Shown here: positions 1-6,353 of the stretch, piece after piece
Numbering within the stretch: the stretch's first letter is position 1
Layout of the letters: each line of letters opens with the position of its first letter
NCBI GenBank assembly: GCA_030641585.1
Contig: DAOWHE010000011.1
Location: forward strand, 1 to 15,207
Reading direction: 5' to 3'
DNA from: Dehalococcoidales bacterium
GTDB lineage: Bacteria; Chloroflexota; Dehalococcoidia; Dehalococcoidales; ARS1013
Length of the DNA: 15,207 nucleotides
Notes under the pieces: model-generated
What the model was told of the DNA's origin: nothing
The model's input: the letters and a program-made list of their open reading frames with translations, nothing else
Database searches by the model: none
Translations under genes and position numbers: made by a program

Positions 1-729
1 CATGCCTACCGGTGACCTGCCTTCGCCACCACCGTGAGGGTGGTCGCGCGGAGACATAGCCGAACCCCTCACCGTTGGTCGCCAACCCAACCAGTTCTTG
101 CGACCAGCCTTGCCCAGCTTAATGTTCTGATGATCTACATTGCCTACCTGACCGATAGTAGCCATACAGTTACTATGAATGCGCCGCATCTCACCGGATG
201 GTAACCGGATGAGGGCATATTTGCCCTCTTTATCCATCAGTTGCGCCGCAGCCCCGGCACTCCGCACCAACTGTCCCCCCTTACCCGACACTAACTCGAC
301 GTTGTGAATTAGGGTGCCACCGGGTATTAGCTTTAAGGGCAGAGTATTGCCCGATTTCAGTTCAGCATCCTCATCCGATTTTATCGCATCCCCAACCTTG
401 AGCCCCGAGGGGGCTAAGATGTAGCGCTTATCGCCATCGGCATAGTAGATGAGAGCGATGCGTGCCGAACGGTTGGGGTCATATTCAACAGCCGCCACCC
501 TGCCGGGAACACCAATCTTATCCCGCTTAAAGTCTATGATGCGAAACCTGCGCTTGGCACCACCACCGCGGTGGCGGACAGTTATTCGTCCCTGATTACT
601 GCGTCCCGCCTTCTTCCTAAGCGGCCGGAGCAGAGATTTCTCTGGCTTACTTTTAGTTATCTCCTCAAAGGTAGAGCCGCTCATGCCCCGCCTGCCAGGA
701 GAAGTTGGTTTATATACTTTCAGTGCCAT
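1..729 (-). CDS. rplB: 50S ribosomal protein L2, partial (C-terminus beyond window)
   Basis: This encodes ribosomal protein L2, a primary 23S rRNA-binding protein needed for subunit association and for the peptidyl-transferase centre. The reading frame starts at an ATG (729-727) and stays open to the left edge, giving 243 residues of a protein usually about 275 long, so roughly 30 C-terminal residues lie outside. The start [15 protein letters not shown] and the functional loop near the edge, [14 protein letters not shown], are diagnostic. The His in that loop matches the one implicated in peptidyl-transferase activity. An AAGGAG Shine-Dalgarno (SD) sequence at 742-747 lies 12 nt before the ATG, a rather long spacing. 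It is the last gene visible in the leftward str-S10 cluster and is separated from rplW by an unusually long spacer. The identification is secure; only the end is missing. Confidence 0.97.
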   Translation of the reverse strand, partial: MALKVYKPTSPGRRGMSGSTFEEITKSKPEKSLLRPLRKKAGRSNQGRITVRHRGGGAKRRFRIIDFKRDKIGVPGRVAAVEYDPNRSARIALIYYADGDKRYILAPSGLKVGDAIKSDEDAELKSGNTLPLKLIPGGTLIHNVELVSGKGGQLVRSAGAAAQLMDKEGKYALIRLPSGEMRRIHSNCMATIGQVGNVDHQNIKLGKAGRKNWLGWRPTVRGSAMSPRDHPHGGGEGRSPVGM

Positions 730-855
730 TATTTACATAATCTCCTTAATCTTTGGCAGCGATTATTCTTAAAAGCAATCCTAATAAGCCCGGTCCTATT
801 GAAGCTGATGAGGCAGTTCTTGAAGGGGCTTTGTCCCTTCAAACTTCCCTTTTTA
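730..855 (-). other. 126-nt rplW-rplB spacer with a hairpin
   Basis: Neighbouring S10-operon genes here overlap or lie about 20 nt apart, but this spacer is 126 nt. It holds a perfect 8-bp inverted repeat, TTGAAGGG at 820-827 and CCCTTCAA at 835-842, with a 7-nt loop. On the minus strand no U-run follows, so it is not an intrinsic terminator for this operon. rplW ends in tandem TAA TAA stops. I see no convincing small gene. The hairpin could be a processing site, a regulatory structure or a dispersed palindromic repeat; the sequence does not decide. Confidence 0.6.
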
Positions 856-1140
856 TTAAACCCCCTCAAATAGTTCTATTTTATCTCCGGCTTTCAGGGT
901 AACAATCGCCTTCTTCCACACTGGACTCAACACCTGTTGTCTACCAACACGGTGCTGCTTGCCAGGTACCGTCATCATATTAACTGCGGCCACTTTAACA
1001 CTAAATGCCGCTTCAACAGCCTGCTTAACCTGCTGCTTGTTAGCCTCCCGAGCTACCTCAAAAGCATACTTACCTTGGCTTTGGAGCAAAGTGTTCTTCT
1101 CCGTTATCAATGGGCGACGTAACACTTCATAGCGATGCAT
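856..1140 (-). CDS. rplW: 50S ribosomal protein L23
   Basis: This encodes L23, a 94-residue protein at the polypeptide exit tunnel that docks trigger factor and SRP. The length is normal for the family. The N-terminal motif RRPLITEK (residues 8-15) and the C-terminal portion, with its basic loop and the segment WKKAIVTL, are typical. The start ATG lies inside the end of rplD (14-nt overlap). An AGGGGG SD about 7 nt upstream, within rplD, supports it and suggests translational coupling. The frame ends in two consecutive TAA codons. Confidence 0.97.
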   Translation of the reverse strand: MHRYEVLRRPLITEKNTLLQSQGKYAFEVAREANKQQVKQAVEAAFSVKVAAVNMMTVPGKQHRVGRQQVLSPVWKKAIVTLKAGDKIELFEGV

Positions 1141-1786
1141 TGCTCTGCCCCCTAACCAATTCCTTACCCCACAGCTGTTCTACCTGGCGCACCGCCGCCT
1201 CAGTCATGAGCAGCATCTTGTAGGAAAGGAGGTCAACCACATTAAGTAGCCTGGCGGGTATTGTTTTAACCCCGGCCAAGTTACGAGCCGATTTAGCCAC
1301 GTTTTCCTCAGGCTGGCTGGTGGCAATCAGGGCCGAACCATTGTCCACCCCCAGCGCCGCCAGAATTTTTACCATCTCTTTAGTCTTGGGGTCATCTAGC
1401 TCTAACTTTTCCAAGACCATTAACTCTTTGTCCCCAGCCTTGGCTGACAGGACACTTCTTAGGGCTAGCCGGCGCATCTTTTTGGGTAGTTCCTGCCGGT
1501 AGCTCCTGGGTTTAGGCCCAAAAGCAACCCCGCCGCCACGGCGCAGTGGTGAGCCGCGGCTGCCGGCTCGAGCTTGACCAGTGTGTTTCTGCCGAAACAG
1601 CTTCTGATGGCTACCAGAAACCTCACCGCGAGTTTTGGTGCTAGCTGTCCCCTGTCGAGCATTTGCCAGCTGCCCTACCATTGCTTGGTGCACCACCGCC
1701 TGATTAAACGGCACAGCAAAGACAGCATCACTTAGCTCAATATGCTTCACCACTTCACCGGCCATGCTATAAACTGGAACCTTCAA
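1127..1786 (-). CDS. rplD: 50S ribosomal protein L4
   Basis: This encodes L4 (219 residues), an early-assembly 23S rRNA-binding protein whose extended loop lines the exit tunnel. The signature of that loop is clear: RQGTASTKTRGEVSGS at about residues 44-59, followed by KQHTGQARAG-type residues and RRGGGVAFGPKPRSY. I place the start at a TTG (1786-1784), because family members begin with a VPVY motif directly after the initiator. The TTG overlaps the TGA stop of rplC by 4 nt (TTGA), as in stop-start coupling. The alternative ATG at 1765 would remove the conserved N-terminus. In proteobacteria L4 autoregulates its operon; nothing here shows that this occurs. Confidence 0.95.
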   Translation of the reverse strand: MKVPVYSMAGEVVKHIELSDAVFAVPFNQAVVHQAMVGQLANARQGTASTKTRGEVSGSHQKLFRQKHTGQARAGSRGSPLRRGGGVAFGPKPRSYRQELPKKMRRLALRSVLSAKAGDKELMVLEKLELDDPKTKEMVKILAALGVDNGSALIATSQPEENVAKSARNLAGVKTIPARLLNVVDLLSYKMLLMTEAAVRQVEQLWGKELVRGQSNASL

Positions 1787-2382
1787 CTTTCTTGCTTCCC
1801 CCGTTCAGACTTTCTTATCAGCAATGGCTCATTCTTGGCACCGGGCACTGCCCCCTTAACCACCAGCAGATTACGGGCAGGATCAGCTTCAAGCACCTCC
1901 ATATGGAGCACAATCACCCTGCTGTTGCCCATATGTCCGGGCATGTGTTTGCCTTTTAACACCCGACCAGGAGAAGTGCCCGCCCCTATAGAACCCGGGG
2001 CACGATGCCTATCAGATTGCCCGTGTGTCTTAGGACCGCCAGCAAAGCCATAACGCTTAACTACACCGGCAAAACCCTTCCCCTTTGATATCCCGGTAAT
2101 ATCAACCAAATCACCTGCTTTTAACAGGCCAACATCTACCATGTTGCCTACTTCAATATCCCCGGTATCAGCCATCCTGAATTCCCTGAAATACCTGAAA
2201 TTTCCCTGCCTCTTGGCTTGACCAAAGCCAAGCTGGGCAGCGCTATAGCCATCTTTAGCTACCGTTTTTATTTGCATCACGGTACACGGCCCAGCCTCAA
2301 TAACGGTGGCTGCCTCCGCCTTGCCATTATCTCTAAATACCTGGGTCATGCCTAACTTGCAGCCAATAAGTCCTTCAATCAT
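1783..2382 (-). CDS. rplC: 50S ribosomal protein L3
   Basis: This encodes L3 (199 residues, slightly short for the family), which binds 23S rRNA near the peptidyl-transferase centre and initiates large-subunit assembly. Recognisable elements are the start MIEGLIGCKLGMTQVF, the TGISKGKGFAGVVKRYGF segment around residue 100, and the conserved GSIGAGTSPGRVLKGKHMPG loop with the GNSRV segment after it. The gene starts 19 nt after the rpsJ stop. That spacer has no strong SD (only a TTGAG-like stretch), so initiation may depend on coupling with rpsJ. Its stop overlaps the rplD start. Confidence 0.97.
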   Translation of the reverse strand: MIEGLIGCKLGMTQVFRDNGKAEAATVIEAGPCTVMQIKTVAKDGYSAAQLGFGQAKRQGNFRYFREFRMADTGDIEVGNMVDVGLLKAGDLVDITGISKGKGFAGVVKRYGFAGGPKTHGQSDRHRAPGSIGAGTSPGRVLKGKHMPGHMGNSRVIVLHMEVLEADPARNLLVVKGAVPGAKNEPLLIRKSERGKQES

Positions 2383-2401
2383 AATTAAATACTCAATGTA
2401 C

Positions 2402-2710
2402 TTATAGTTTAATATCTATACCGACCCCTGACGGCAAATTGAGACTGGTCAGAGCGTCTATTGTTTTAGAGGTTGTCTCCACGATGTCTATCAGCCGATT
2501 ATGAGTCCGAATTTCAAACTGTTCCTGCGAGTCTTTATCTATAAAAGGTGAGCGGATGACGCTGAACTTCTTGATATGAGTCGGCAGGGGCACCGGGCCA
2601 ACAACTACAGCACCAGTCCTCTCCAGCGCCTCTACAATCTGCTGGGCCGACTGGTCAAGTATCTTATGGTCAAAGCCCTTCAGCTTGATACGAATCTTCT
2701 GTTTTGGCAT
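2402..2710 (-). CDS. rpsJ: 30S ribosomal protein S10
   Basis: This encodes S10 (102 residues, the usual length), a small-subunit head protein that also works as NusE in rRNA antitermination. The motifs [15 protein letters not shown] (residues 5-19), [29 protein letters not shown] (written across 38-66) and THNRLIDI (69-76) are those of the family. A GAGGTG SD lies 7 nt before the ATG. It directly follows fusA after a 97-nt spacer, with no tuf gene in between, so the str and S10 clusters are joined into one block. Confidence 0.97.
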   Translation of the reverse strand: MPKQKIRIKLKGFDHKILDQSAQQIVEALERTGAVVVGPVPLPTHIKKFSVIRSPFIDKDSQEQFEIRTHNRLIDIVETTSKTIDALTSLNLPSGVGIDIKL

Positions 2711-2807
2711 AGAGAAACACCTCGGAATCTTAACTAACTACCGAACTCACCTCATTAAGTATAATCTCAAGCATACCTTGTGAGCTTTTTAATTTCCTTG
2801 TTCCAGA
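2711..2807 (-). other. fusA-rpsJ spacer, possible weak internal promoter
   Basis: This is the 97-nt spacer where many bacteria have tuf. On the minus strand it contains TATACT at 2763-2758 as a possible -10. No good -35 lies at 16-18 bp (AGCTCA at 17 bp matches the consensus poorly). No terminator is visible. An independent promoter for the S10 part is possible but weakly supported. Confidence 0.25.
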
Positions 2808-4886
2808 CTAGCTACCCATAGCTTTGCCTCTAATCTGATCAGCCAGGTCAGCCGGCATCTCCTGACACTGGTAAAACTCCATGGAATGAGTTGCCCTGCC
2901 CTGAGTTAATGACCTGAGAGTGGTGGCATAACCGAAAGTCTCAGCCAAGGGCACCAAGCAACGAACAGTAGAAGTGTCACCACGCGTCTCAATAGAGCCA
3001 ATACGACCCCTTCTCGATGTGAAGTCACCAATTATGTCACCCAGGAACTGTCCCGGGGTAACCGCTTCCAGTCTCATCACCGGCTCCAGGATAATAGGAT
3101 TAGCTTTACTGACAGCCTTCTTCAGTGCCATTGAGCCGGCCATCTTAAAAGCCATCTCTGAAGAGTCAACCTCATGATAGCTACCGTCATAAAGGGTTAC
3201 TTTAATATCAACCAGCGGGTAGCCGCTGGTTACCCCGGTCTCCATCGCCTCTTTAATACCTGCCTCGGCAGCCAGAATAAACGGCTTGGGCAGCGCACCA
3301 CCCCTAATGCGGCCTACAAATTGAAAGCCGGCGCCATGTTCTAAAGGCTCAATCTCAATAAATACGTGGCCATACTGACCACGCCCTCCGGTTTGTTTAA
3401 CGAATCTTCCCTCAGCCTTAACCTTAGTGTTAATAGTCTCCTTATAGGCAACCAGCGGCTTACCCACCTTGGCTGTTACCCTGTATTCGCTAAGTAGTCT
3501 ACTTACTATAACCTCAAGATGAAGTTCGCCCATGCCTGAGACAAGTGTCTGCCCGGTTTCTTTGTTGTAGGTTACTTTAAAGGTTGGGTCTTCCTCAGCC
3601 AACCTGTGCAGGGCTTCTTTCATCCGGTCCTGGTCAACTCTGGTTTTGGGCTCAATGGCGATAGATAGCACCGGTTCCGGAAAGCGAATCGATTCCAAGA
3701 TAACCTGCTGAGTGGCAGTACACAGGGTATCGCCGGTAAAGGTATTCTTAAGTCCCAGTGTGGCTACGATATCCCCGGTATCGGTCTCACTTACTTCTTG
3801 GCGCCGATTAGCGTGCATTAGCAGTAGCCGCCCGATGCGCTCCCTCTTGCCCCGAGCCGAGTTAAATACCTGCGCTCCCGCCTTGACCCTGCCCGAATAC
3901 ACCCTGAGATAGACCAGCCGGCCGACGAAGGGGTCAGCGACCACCTTAAAGGCCAGTGCTGAAAAGGGAGCCTCGTCGCTGGCGAGACGAGTGACTTCTG
4001 CCCCCGTCCCCATCTCTATCGCCCTTACCGGCGGCATATCTAATGGGGACGGGAGATAAGCCACAATAGCATCAAGCAGTAGCCTGATGCCTTTGTTTTT
4101 TAGTGCGCTACCGCAAAGAACAGGAATGCCTTTATTAGCCAAGGTTACCCTTCTTAAGGCGGCTCTTAAATCAGGGGCAGCAATATCACTGCCCTCAAGA
4201 TAAGCCGCTAAAATATGGTCATCGTCTTCAGCCAATTTTTCAATTAATGCCTGACGGAATTCTCGGCACGTTGCCTTCTCTGAGAGAGGTATAGCTACCT
4301 CCTCTGGTTCCGAGTCGGGACTGCCATCAAATTGCCACGCCTTATTCTCCACCAGGTCAATAACGCCCTGAAATGATCCTTCACTACCCAGAGGCAACTG
4401 TAGCGTCAGCGGTTTGGCCTGCAGACGCTCTTCAATCATGACTAGGCAGCGCTTAAAGTCGGCGCCAATCCGGTCCATCTTATTGATAAAACAGATACGG
4501 GGCACACCATATCTATCAGCCTGGCGCCACACTGTCTCTGACTGAGCCTCAACCCCGGCGACAGCATCAAAAACTACCACCCCTCCATCCAGCACCCTGA
4601 GGCTGCGCTCAACCTCAGCAGTAAAGTCAACATGCCCTGGGGTATCAATAATATTGATACGGTGGTCTTTCCAGTCACAGGTGGTGGCTGCCGCGGTGAT
4701 GGTAATACCACGCTGCCTCTCCTGCTCCATCCAGTCCATTACCGTGGTGCCTTCGTCCACCCCACCAATCTTATAGGTGCGACCGGTGTAATAAAGTATC
4801 CGCTCAGTGACGGTAGTCTTACCGGCATCAATGTGAGCGATAATACCTATATTACGTATCTGGTCTAACGGAAAACGCCCGGGCAT
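2808..4886 (-). CDS. fusA: Elongation factor G
   Basis: This encodes the EF-G translocase, a 692-residue GTPase of normal length. The G motifs are all present: AHIDAGKTT (17-25, P-loop), RGITI (59-63, switch I), DTPGH (81-85) and NKMD (135-138), then GSALKNKG in the G5 region, and domains II-V up to the C-terminus. The open frame extends upstream to 5063 inside rpsG, but those 59 extra residues are unlike EF-G. The internal ATG at 4886-4884, giving [20 protein letters not shown], matches the family start and has a GAGAGG SD (4900-4895) with an 8-nt spacer. It lies 76 nt after rpsG in the usual rpsL-rpsG-fusA order. Confidence 0.97.
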   Translation of the reverse strand: MPGRFPLDQIRNIGIIAHIDAGKTTVTERILYYTGRTYKIGGVDEGTTVMDWMEQERQRGITITAAATTCDWKDHRINIIDTPGHVDFTAEVERSLRVLDGGVVVFDAVAGVEAQSETVWRQADRYGVPRICFINKMDRIGADFKRCLVMIEERLQAKPLTLQLPLGSEGSFQGVIDLVENKAWQFDGSPDSEPEEVAIPLSEKATCREFRQALIEKLAEDDDHILAAYLEGSDIAAPDLRAALRRVTLANKGIPVLCGSALKNKGIRLLLDAIVAYLPSPLDMPPVRAIEMGTGAEVTRLASDEAPFSALAFKVVADPFVGRLVYLRVYSGRVKAGAQVFNSARGKRERIGRLLLMHANRRQEVSETDTGDIVATLGLKNTFTGDTLCTATQQVILESIRFPEPVLSIAIEPKTRVDQDRMKEALHRLAEEDPTFKVTYNKETGQTLVSGMGELHLEVIVSRLLSEYRVTAKVGKPLVAYKETINTKVKAEGRFVKQTGGRGQYGHVFIEIEPLEHGAGFQFVGRIRGGALPKPFILAAEAGIKEAMETGVTSGYPLVDIKVTLYDGSYHEVDSSEMAFKMAGSMALKKAVSKANPIILEPVMRLEAVTPGQFLGDIIGDFTSRRGRIGSIETRGDTSTVRCLVPLAETFGYATTLRSLTQGRATHSMEFYQCQEMPADLADQIRGKAMGS

Positions 4887-4962
4887 AAGTATAGCCTCTC
4901 GCTTTAGCTTTTCTGATACCAGCATTTTTTCTAAGACATTAGGAGTAATAACTACTAACCTC

Positions 4963-5433
4963 TCACCATCTATAGTGGGCAAAGGCCCTGTTAGCCTCTG
5001 CCATTCTGTGAGTGTCTTCACGCTTTTTAACCGCTGCCCCCTGACCCTTTGAAGCATCACCAAGCTCGGTCGCCAGCTTCTCAGCCATTGACCTACCCGT
5101 TCTGGCTCTGGCCGATTTAAGCAACCATCGTATAGCCAGTGCCTGGTTACGGCCAGGCCGAACTTCTACCGGCACCTGATAGGTGGCACCGCCAACACGG
5201 CGTGGCTTGACCTCAAGCAGAGGGGTTACATTACGCACCGCCTCTTCCAAAACAGTGACCGCTTCCTTGTGCTCACGCTGCTCCGCAATCTCAAGAGCAC
5301 CGTAGACAATCCTCTCGGCGGTGGTCTTCTTGCCGTCTCTCATTACTTTACTAATAAACCTGGCTACAACTATATTATTAAACTTAGCATCAGGTAGTAT
5401 CTCTCGTTTTTTAGCTGCCGCTCGCCTTGGCAT
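4963..5433 (-). CDS. rpsG: 30S ribosomal protein S7
   Basis: This encodes S7 (156 residues, the standard length), which nucleates assembly of the 30S head and contacts the E site. The N-terminus [19 protein letters not shown], the central [18 protein letters not shown] region and the RWLLKSAR segment are characteristic. An AGGAGG SD lies 4 nt before the ATG. The gene follows rpsL after only 24 nt, so there is no room for the long S7-binding spacer that mediates autoregulation in the E. coli str operon. Confidence 0.97.
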   Translation of the reverse strand: MPRRAAAKKREILPDAKFNNIVVARFISKVMRDGKKTTAERIVYGALEIAEQREHKEAVTVLEEAVRNVTPLLEVKPRRVGGATYQVPVEVRPGRNQALAIRWLLKSARARTGRSMAEKLATELGDASKGQGAAVKKREDTHRMAEANRAFAHYRW

Positions 5434-5457
5434 CCTGCCTCCTAAATTTCAGCAGCC

Positions 5458-5880
5458 TCAAGCCACACTCTTGGCCCGTTTGCTGCCATATTTTGAACGG
5501 CTCTGGCGGCGATCAGCTACGCCACCCGCATCCAGTGCTCCCCTTATAATATGGTAACGAACACCTGGTAAATCCGGCACCCGTCCGCCACGGAGAAGAA
5601 CCACAGAATGTTCCTGCAACTCATGTCCCTCTCCAGGAATGTAGGCCGTGACCTCCATACCATTGGTCAGCCGCACTCTGGCTACTTTACGCATTGCCGA
5701 GTTAGGCTTTTTCGGGGTCATGGTCTTGACCTGTACACAGACCCCCCGCTTCTGCGGTGAGCCCTTGCCACGCACCAGCCTATTCTTCAGGGAATTAAAG
5801 CTGAACCGCAACGCCGGCGTCTTGGTTCTTTTGGTAAGCTTCTTGCGCCCTTTACGAACCAGTTGATTAACTGTTGGCAA
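5458..5880 (-). CDS. rpsL: 30S ribosomal protein S12
   Basis: This encodes S12 (140 residues), the decoding-centre protein that governs translational accuracy. It starts at a TTG (5880-5878), supported by the conserved beginning [12 protein letters not shown] and by a purine-rich AGAGAGGGAGA stretch just upstream. It has the Gram-positive-type insertion between about residues 26 and 40, and the [11 protein letters not shown] loop (55-65) retains both Lys of the PKKPNS motif. The second accuracy loop reads [13 protein letters not shown] (98-110), with Pro102 where E. coli and many others have Lys (E. coli Lys88 counting Met). Asp103, the methylthiolated position in other bacteria, is kept. It is the first gene of the leftward cluster. 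Confidence 0.97.
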   Translation of the reverse strand: MPTVNQLVRKGRKKLTKRTKTPALRFSFNSLKNRLVRGKGSPQKRGVCVQVKTMTPKKPNSAMRKVARVRLTNGMEVTAYIPGEGHELQEHSVVLLRGGRVPDLPGVRYHIIRGALDAGGVADRRQSRSKYGSKRAKSVA

Positions 5881-5904
5881 TTTTCTCCCTCTCTAGCCAC
5901 ACAA

Positions 5905-5938
5905 TTTCAAAGGATGAGCCTAGACTCATCCTTTGAAA
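5905..5938 (-). promoter_or_regulatory. Perfect 14-bp hairpin in the rpsL 5' leader
   Basis: The arms TTTCAAAGGATGAG (5905-5918) and CTCATCCTTTGAAA (5925-5938) are exact inverted repeats with a 6-nt loop. In the minus-strand transcript the hairpin lies about 60 nt after the predicted start site and ends about 25 nt before the rpsL initiation codon. No U-run follows on either strand, so it is not an intrinsic terminator. It may control or process ribosomal-protein mRNA, or protect the 5' end. Its function is not shown. Confidence 0.75.
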
Positions 5939-6004
5939 GCCACACTGAACTCTTGAGCTTACTACCCAATTGGCTATGGTGAAACTAGCAAATGATAACT
6001 TTTA

Positions 6005-6034
6005 AGTATATCACGCGTTAGAGATAGGTGTCAA
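6005..6034 (-). promoter_or_regulatory. Promoter of the rpsL-rpsG-fusA-S10 cluster
   Basis: On the minus strand there is a perfect -35 TTGACA (6034-6029), an 18-bp spacer, and a -10 TATACT (6010-6005) preceded by TG at -15/-14 (TGATATACT), an extended -10. The start site is expected near 5998, giving a leader of about 118 nt containing the 14-bp hairpin. A second TATAAT at 6070-6065 further upstream lacks a good -35. Confidence 0.85.
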
Positions 6035-6037
6035 CAG

Positions 6038-6053
6038 CCTTAATCTGTTAAGG
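6038..6053. promoter_or_regulatory. Inverted repeat between divergent promoters (candidate operator)
   Basis: The 16-bp symmetric sequence is CCTTAA, TCTG, TTAAGG. It begins 4 bp upstream of the -35 of the ribosomal promoter and ends 36 bp upstream of the -35 of the aro promoter. It overlaps a tandem hexamer GGTAAC GGTAAA (6052-6063). It could bind a dimeric regulator of either operon, but short AT-rich symmetry also arises by chance. Confidence 0.3.
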
Positions 6054-6089
6054 TAACGGTAAACATTATACTACCACATAAAACTACTC

Positions 6090-6119
6090 TTGACAAATCA
6101 TTGCCTCACATGATATATT
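6090..6119 (+). promoter_or_regulatory. Promoter of the aromatic amino acid operon
   Basis: There is a perfect -35 TTGACA (6090-6095), an 18-bp spacer, and a -10 TATATT (6114-6119) preceded by TG (TGATATATT), an extended -10. The expected start is the purine pair near 6126. It would give a transcript beginning at the SD of the leader ORF and carrying a leader of about 245 nt before the DAHP synthase gene. The architecture is nearly the same as the divergent ribosomal promoter. Confidence 0.85.
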
Positions 6120-6139
6120 TCCTCCAGAAGGAAATAGCA

Positions 6140-6235
6140 GTGAATATGCTGGTTGATATTGCCCCCTCCGGACTATATTTTATGTATCTTACCTTTCCGC
6201 AGCCTAGTGGCTGCGCTTGGGAGGCTTTATCATAA
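6140..6235 (+). CDS. Tyr/Phe-rich leader peptide of the aro operon attenuator
   Basis: This is a 31-codon ORF beginning at GTG 6140 and ending in TAA. SD AGAAGGA (6126-6132) lies 7 nt before the GTG. The in-frame ATG at 6146 (29 codons, 13 nt from the SD) is the alternative start. The middle encodes LYFMYLTF: Tyr at 6176 and 6185, Phe at 6179 and 6194. A single Trp codon follows at 6218. The peptide does not resemble a functional protein. Its place between a strong promoter and a terminator, with aromatic codons just before RNA hairpins, is that of a trp/phe-type attenuation leader. The inferred role is to measure charged tRNA-Tyr and tRNA-Phe through ribosome stalling. Translation has not been shown; the claim rests on codon content and the surrounding structure. 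Confidence 0.8.
   Translation: MNMLVDIAPSGLYFMYLTFPQPSGCAWEALS
6198..6215 (+). promoter_or_regulatory. Attenuator 1:2 hairpin
   Basis: CGCAGCC (6198-6204), loop TAGT, GGCTGCG (6209-6215): a perfect 7-bp stem with a tetraloop, starting 2 nt after the last Phe codon of the leader ORF. A ribosome halted at that codon would cover the left arm. The right arm leads into the antiterminator segment, so this is the likely pause/protector (1:2) structure. Confidence 0.7.
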
Positions 6236-6287
6236 AATTTTGAGCAGGTCAGTTAAGGTGAAGCTTAAAATAGAATCCTCCCGGGCG
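6214..6287 (+). promoter_or_regulatory. Antiterminator pairing (2:3)
   Basis: Bases 6214-6224 (CGCTTGGGAGG) can pair with 6277-6287 (CCTCCCGGGCG) over 11 contiguous base pairs, nine Watson-Crick and two G-U. This uses up most of the left arm of the downstream terminator and is mutually exclusive with it. A ribosome at the leader stop codon (6233-6235) would cover part of the 5' segment and permit termination. A ribosome stalled at the Tyr/Phe codons would leave it free. The 52-nt loop contains a small TTAAG/CTTAA hairpin (6253-6268). An upstream CCTCC (6165-6169) can also pair with GGAGG (6220-6224), which may favour termination when the leader is not translated. Confidence 0.7.
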
Positions 6288-6299
6288 GGAGGATTTTTT
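6274..6299 (+). terminator. Intrinsic terminator (attenuator) upstream of the DAHP synthase gene
   Basis: The arms AATCCTCCC (6274-6282) and GGGAGGATT (6287-6295) form a perfect 9-bp stem with the tetraloop GGGC, followed by six T (6294-6299). It is oriented for the plus strand only; on the minus strand no U-run follows. It lies about 155 nt downstream of the aro promoter and 70 nt before the first structural gene, and no complete gene other than the leader ORF precedes it. A regulated attenuator is therefore the natural reading. Confidence 0.92.
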
Positions 6300-6323
6300 A
6301 ATTGGCAAAAAGTGCCACCCAAG

Positions 6324-6353
6324 GAGACAATCAGATTAAGTATAGACTATAAT
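6324..6353 (+). promoter_or_regulatory. Possible secondary promoter downstream of the attenuator
   Basis: A perfect -10 hexamer TATAAT (6348-6353) has GAGACA (6324-6329; four of six match the -35 consensus) 18 bp upstream. It would start transcription near 6360, inside the SD of the DAHP synthase gene, and would give attenuator-independent expression. The weak -35 and very short leader keep this uncertain. Confidence 0.3.

Noticed and set aside
730..738. Minimal ORF ATG-TAA just upstream of the rplB start on the minus strand
   Set aside because: Start-stop ORFs can affect initiation, but a single 6-nt occurrence in an AT-rich spacer is expected by chance.
820..854. Plus-strand terminator reading of the rplW-rplB hairpin
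   Set aside because: On the plus strand a T-run (849-854) follows only after a 6-nt gap, and no plus-strand gene lies upstream to be terminated.
571..873. 100-codon plus-strand ORF over the start of rplB and the rplW-rplB spacer
   Set aside because: Most of it is antisense to rplB, and it has no convincing start signal or motif.
2758..2785. Strong internal promoter before rpsJ
   Set aside because: TATACT is present, but no acceptable -35 occurs at 16-18 bp; it is kept only as a weak possibility.
4887..5063. Upstream extension of the EF-G frame into rpsG
   Set aside because: The added 59 residues are not EF-G-like, and the internal ATG with a well-spaced SD gives the family N-terminus.
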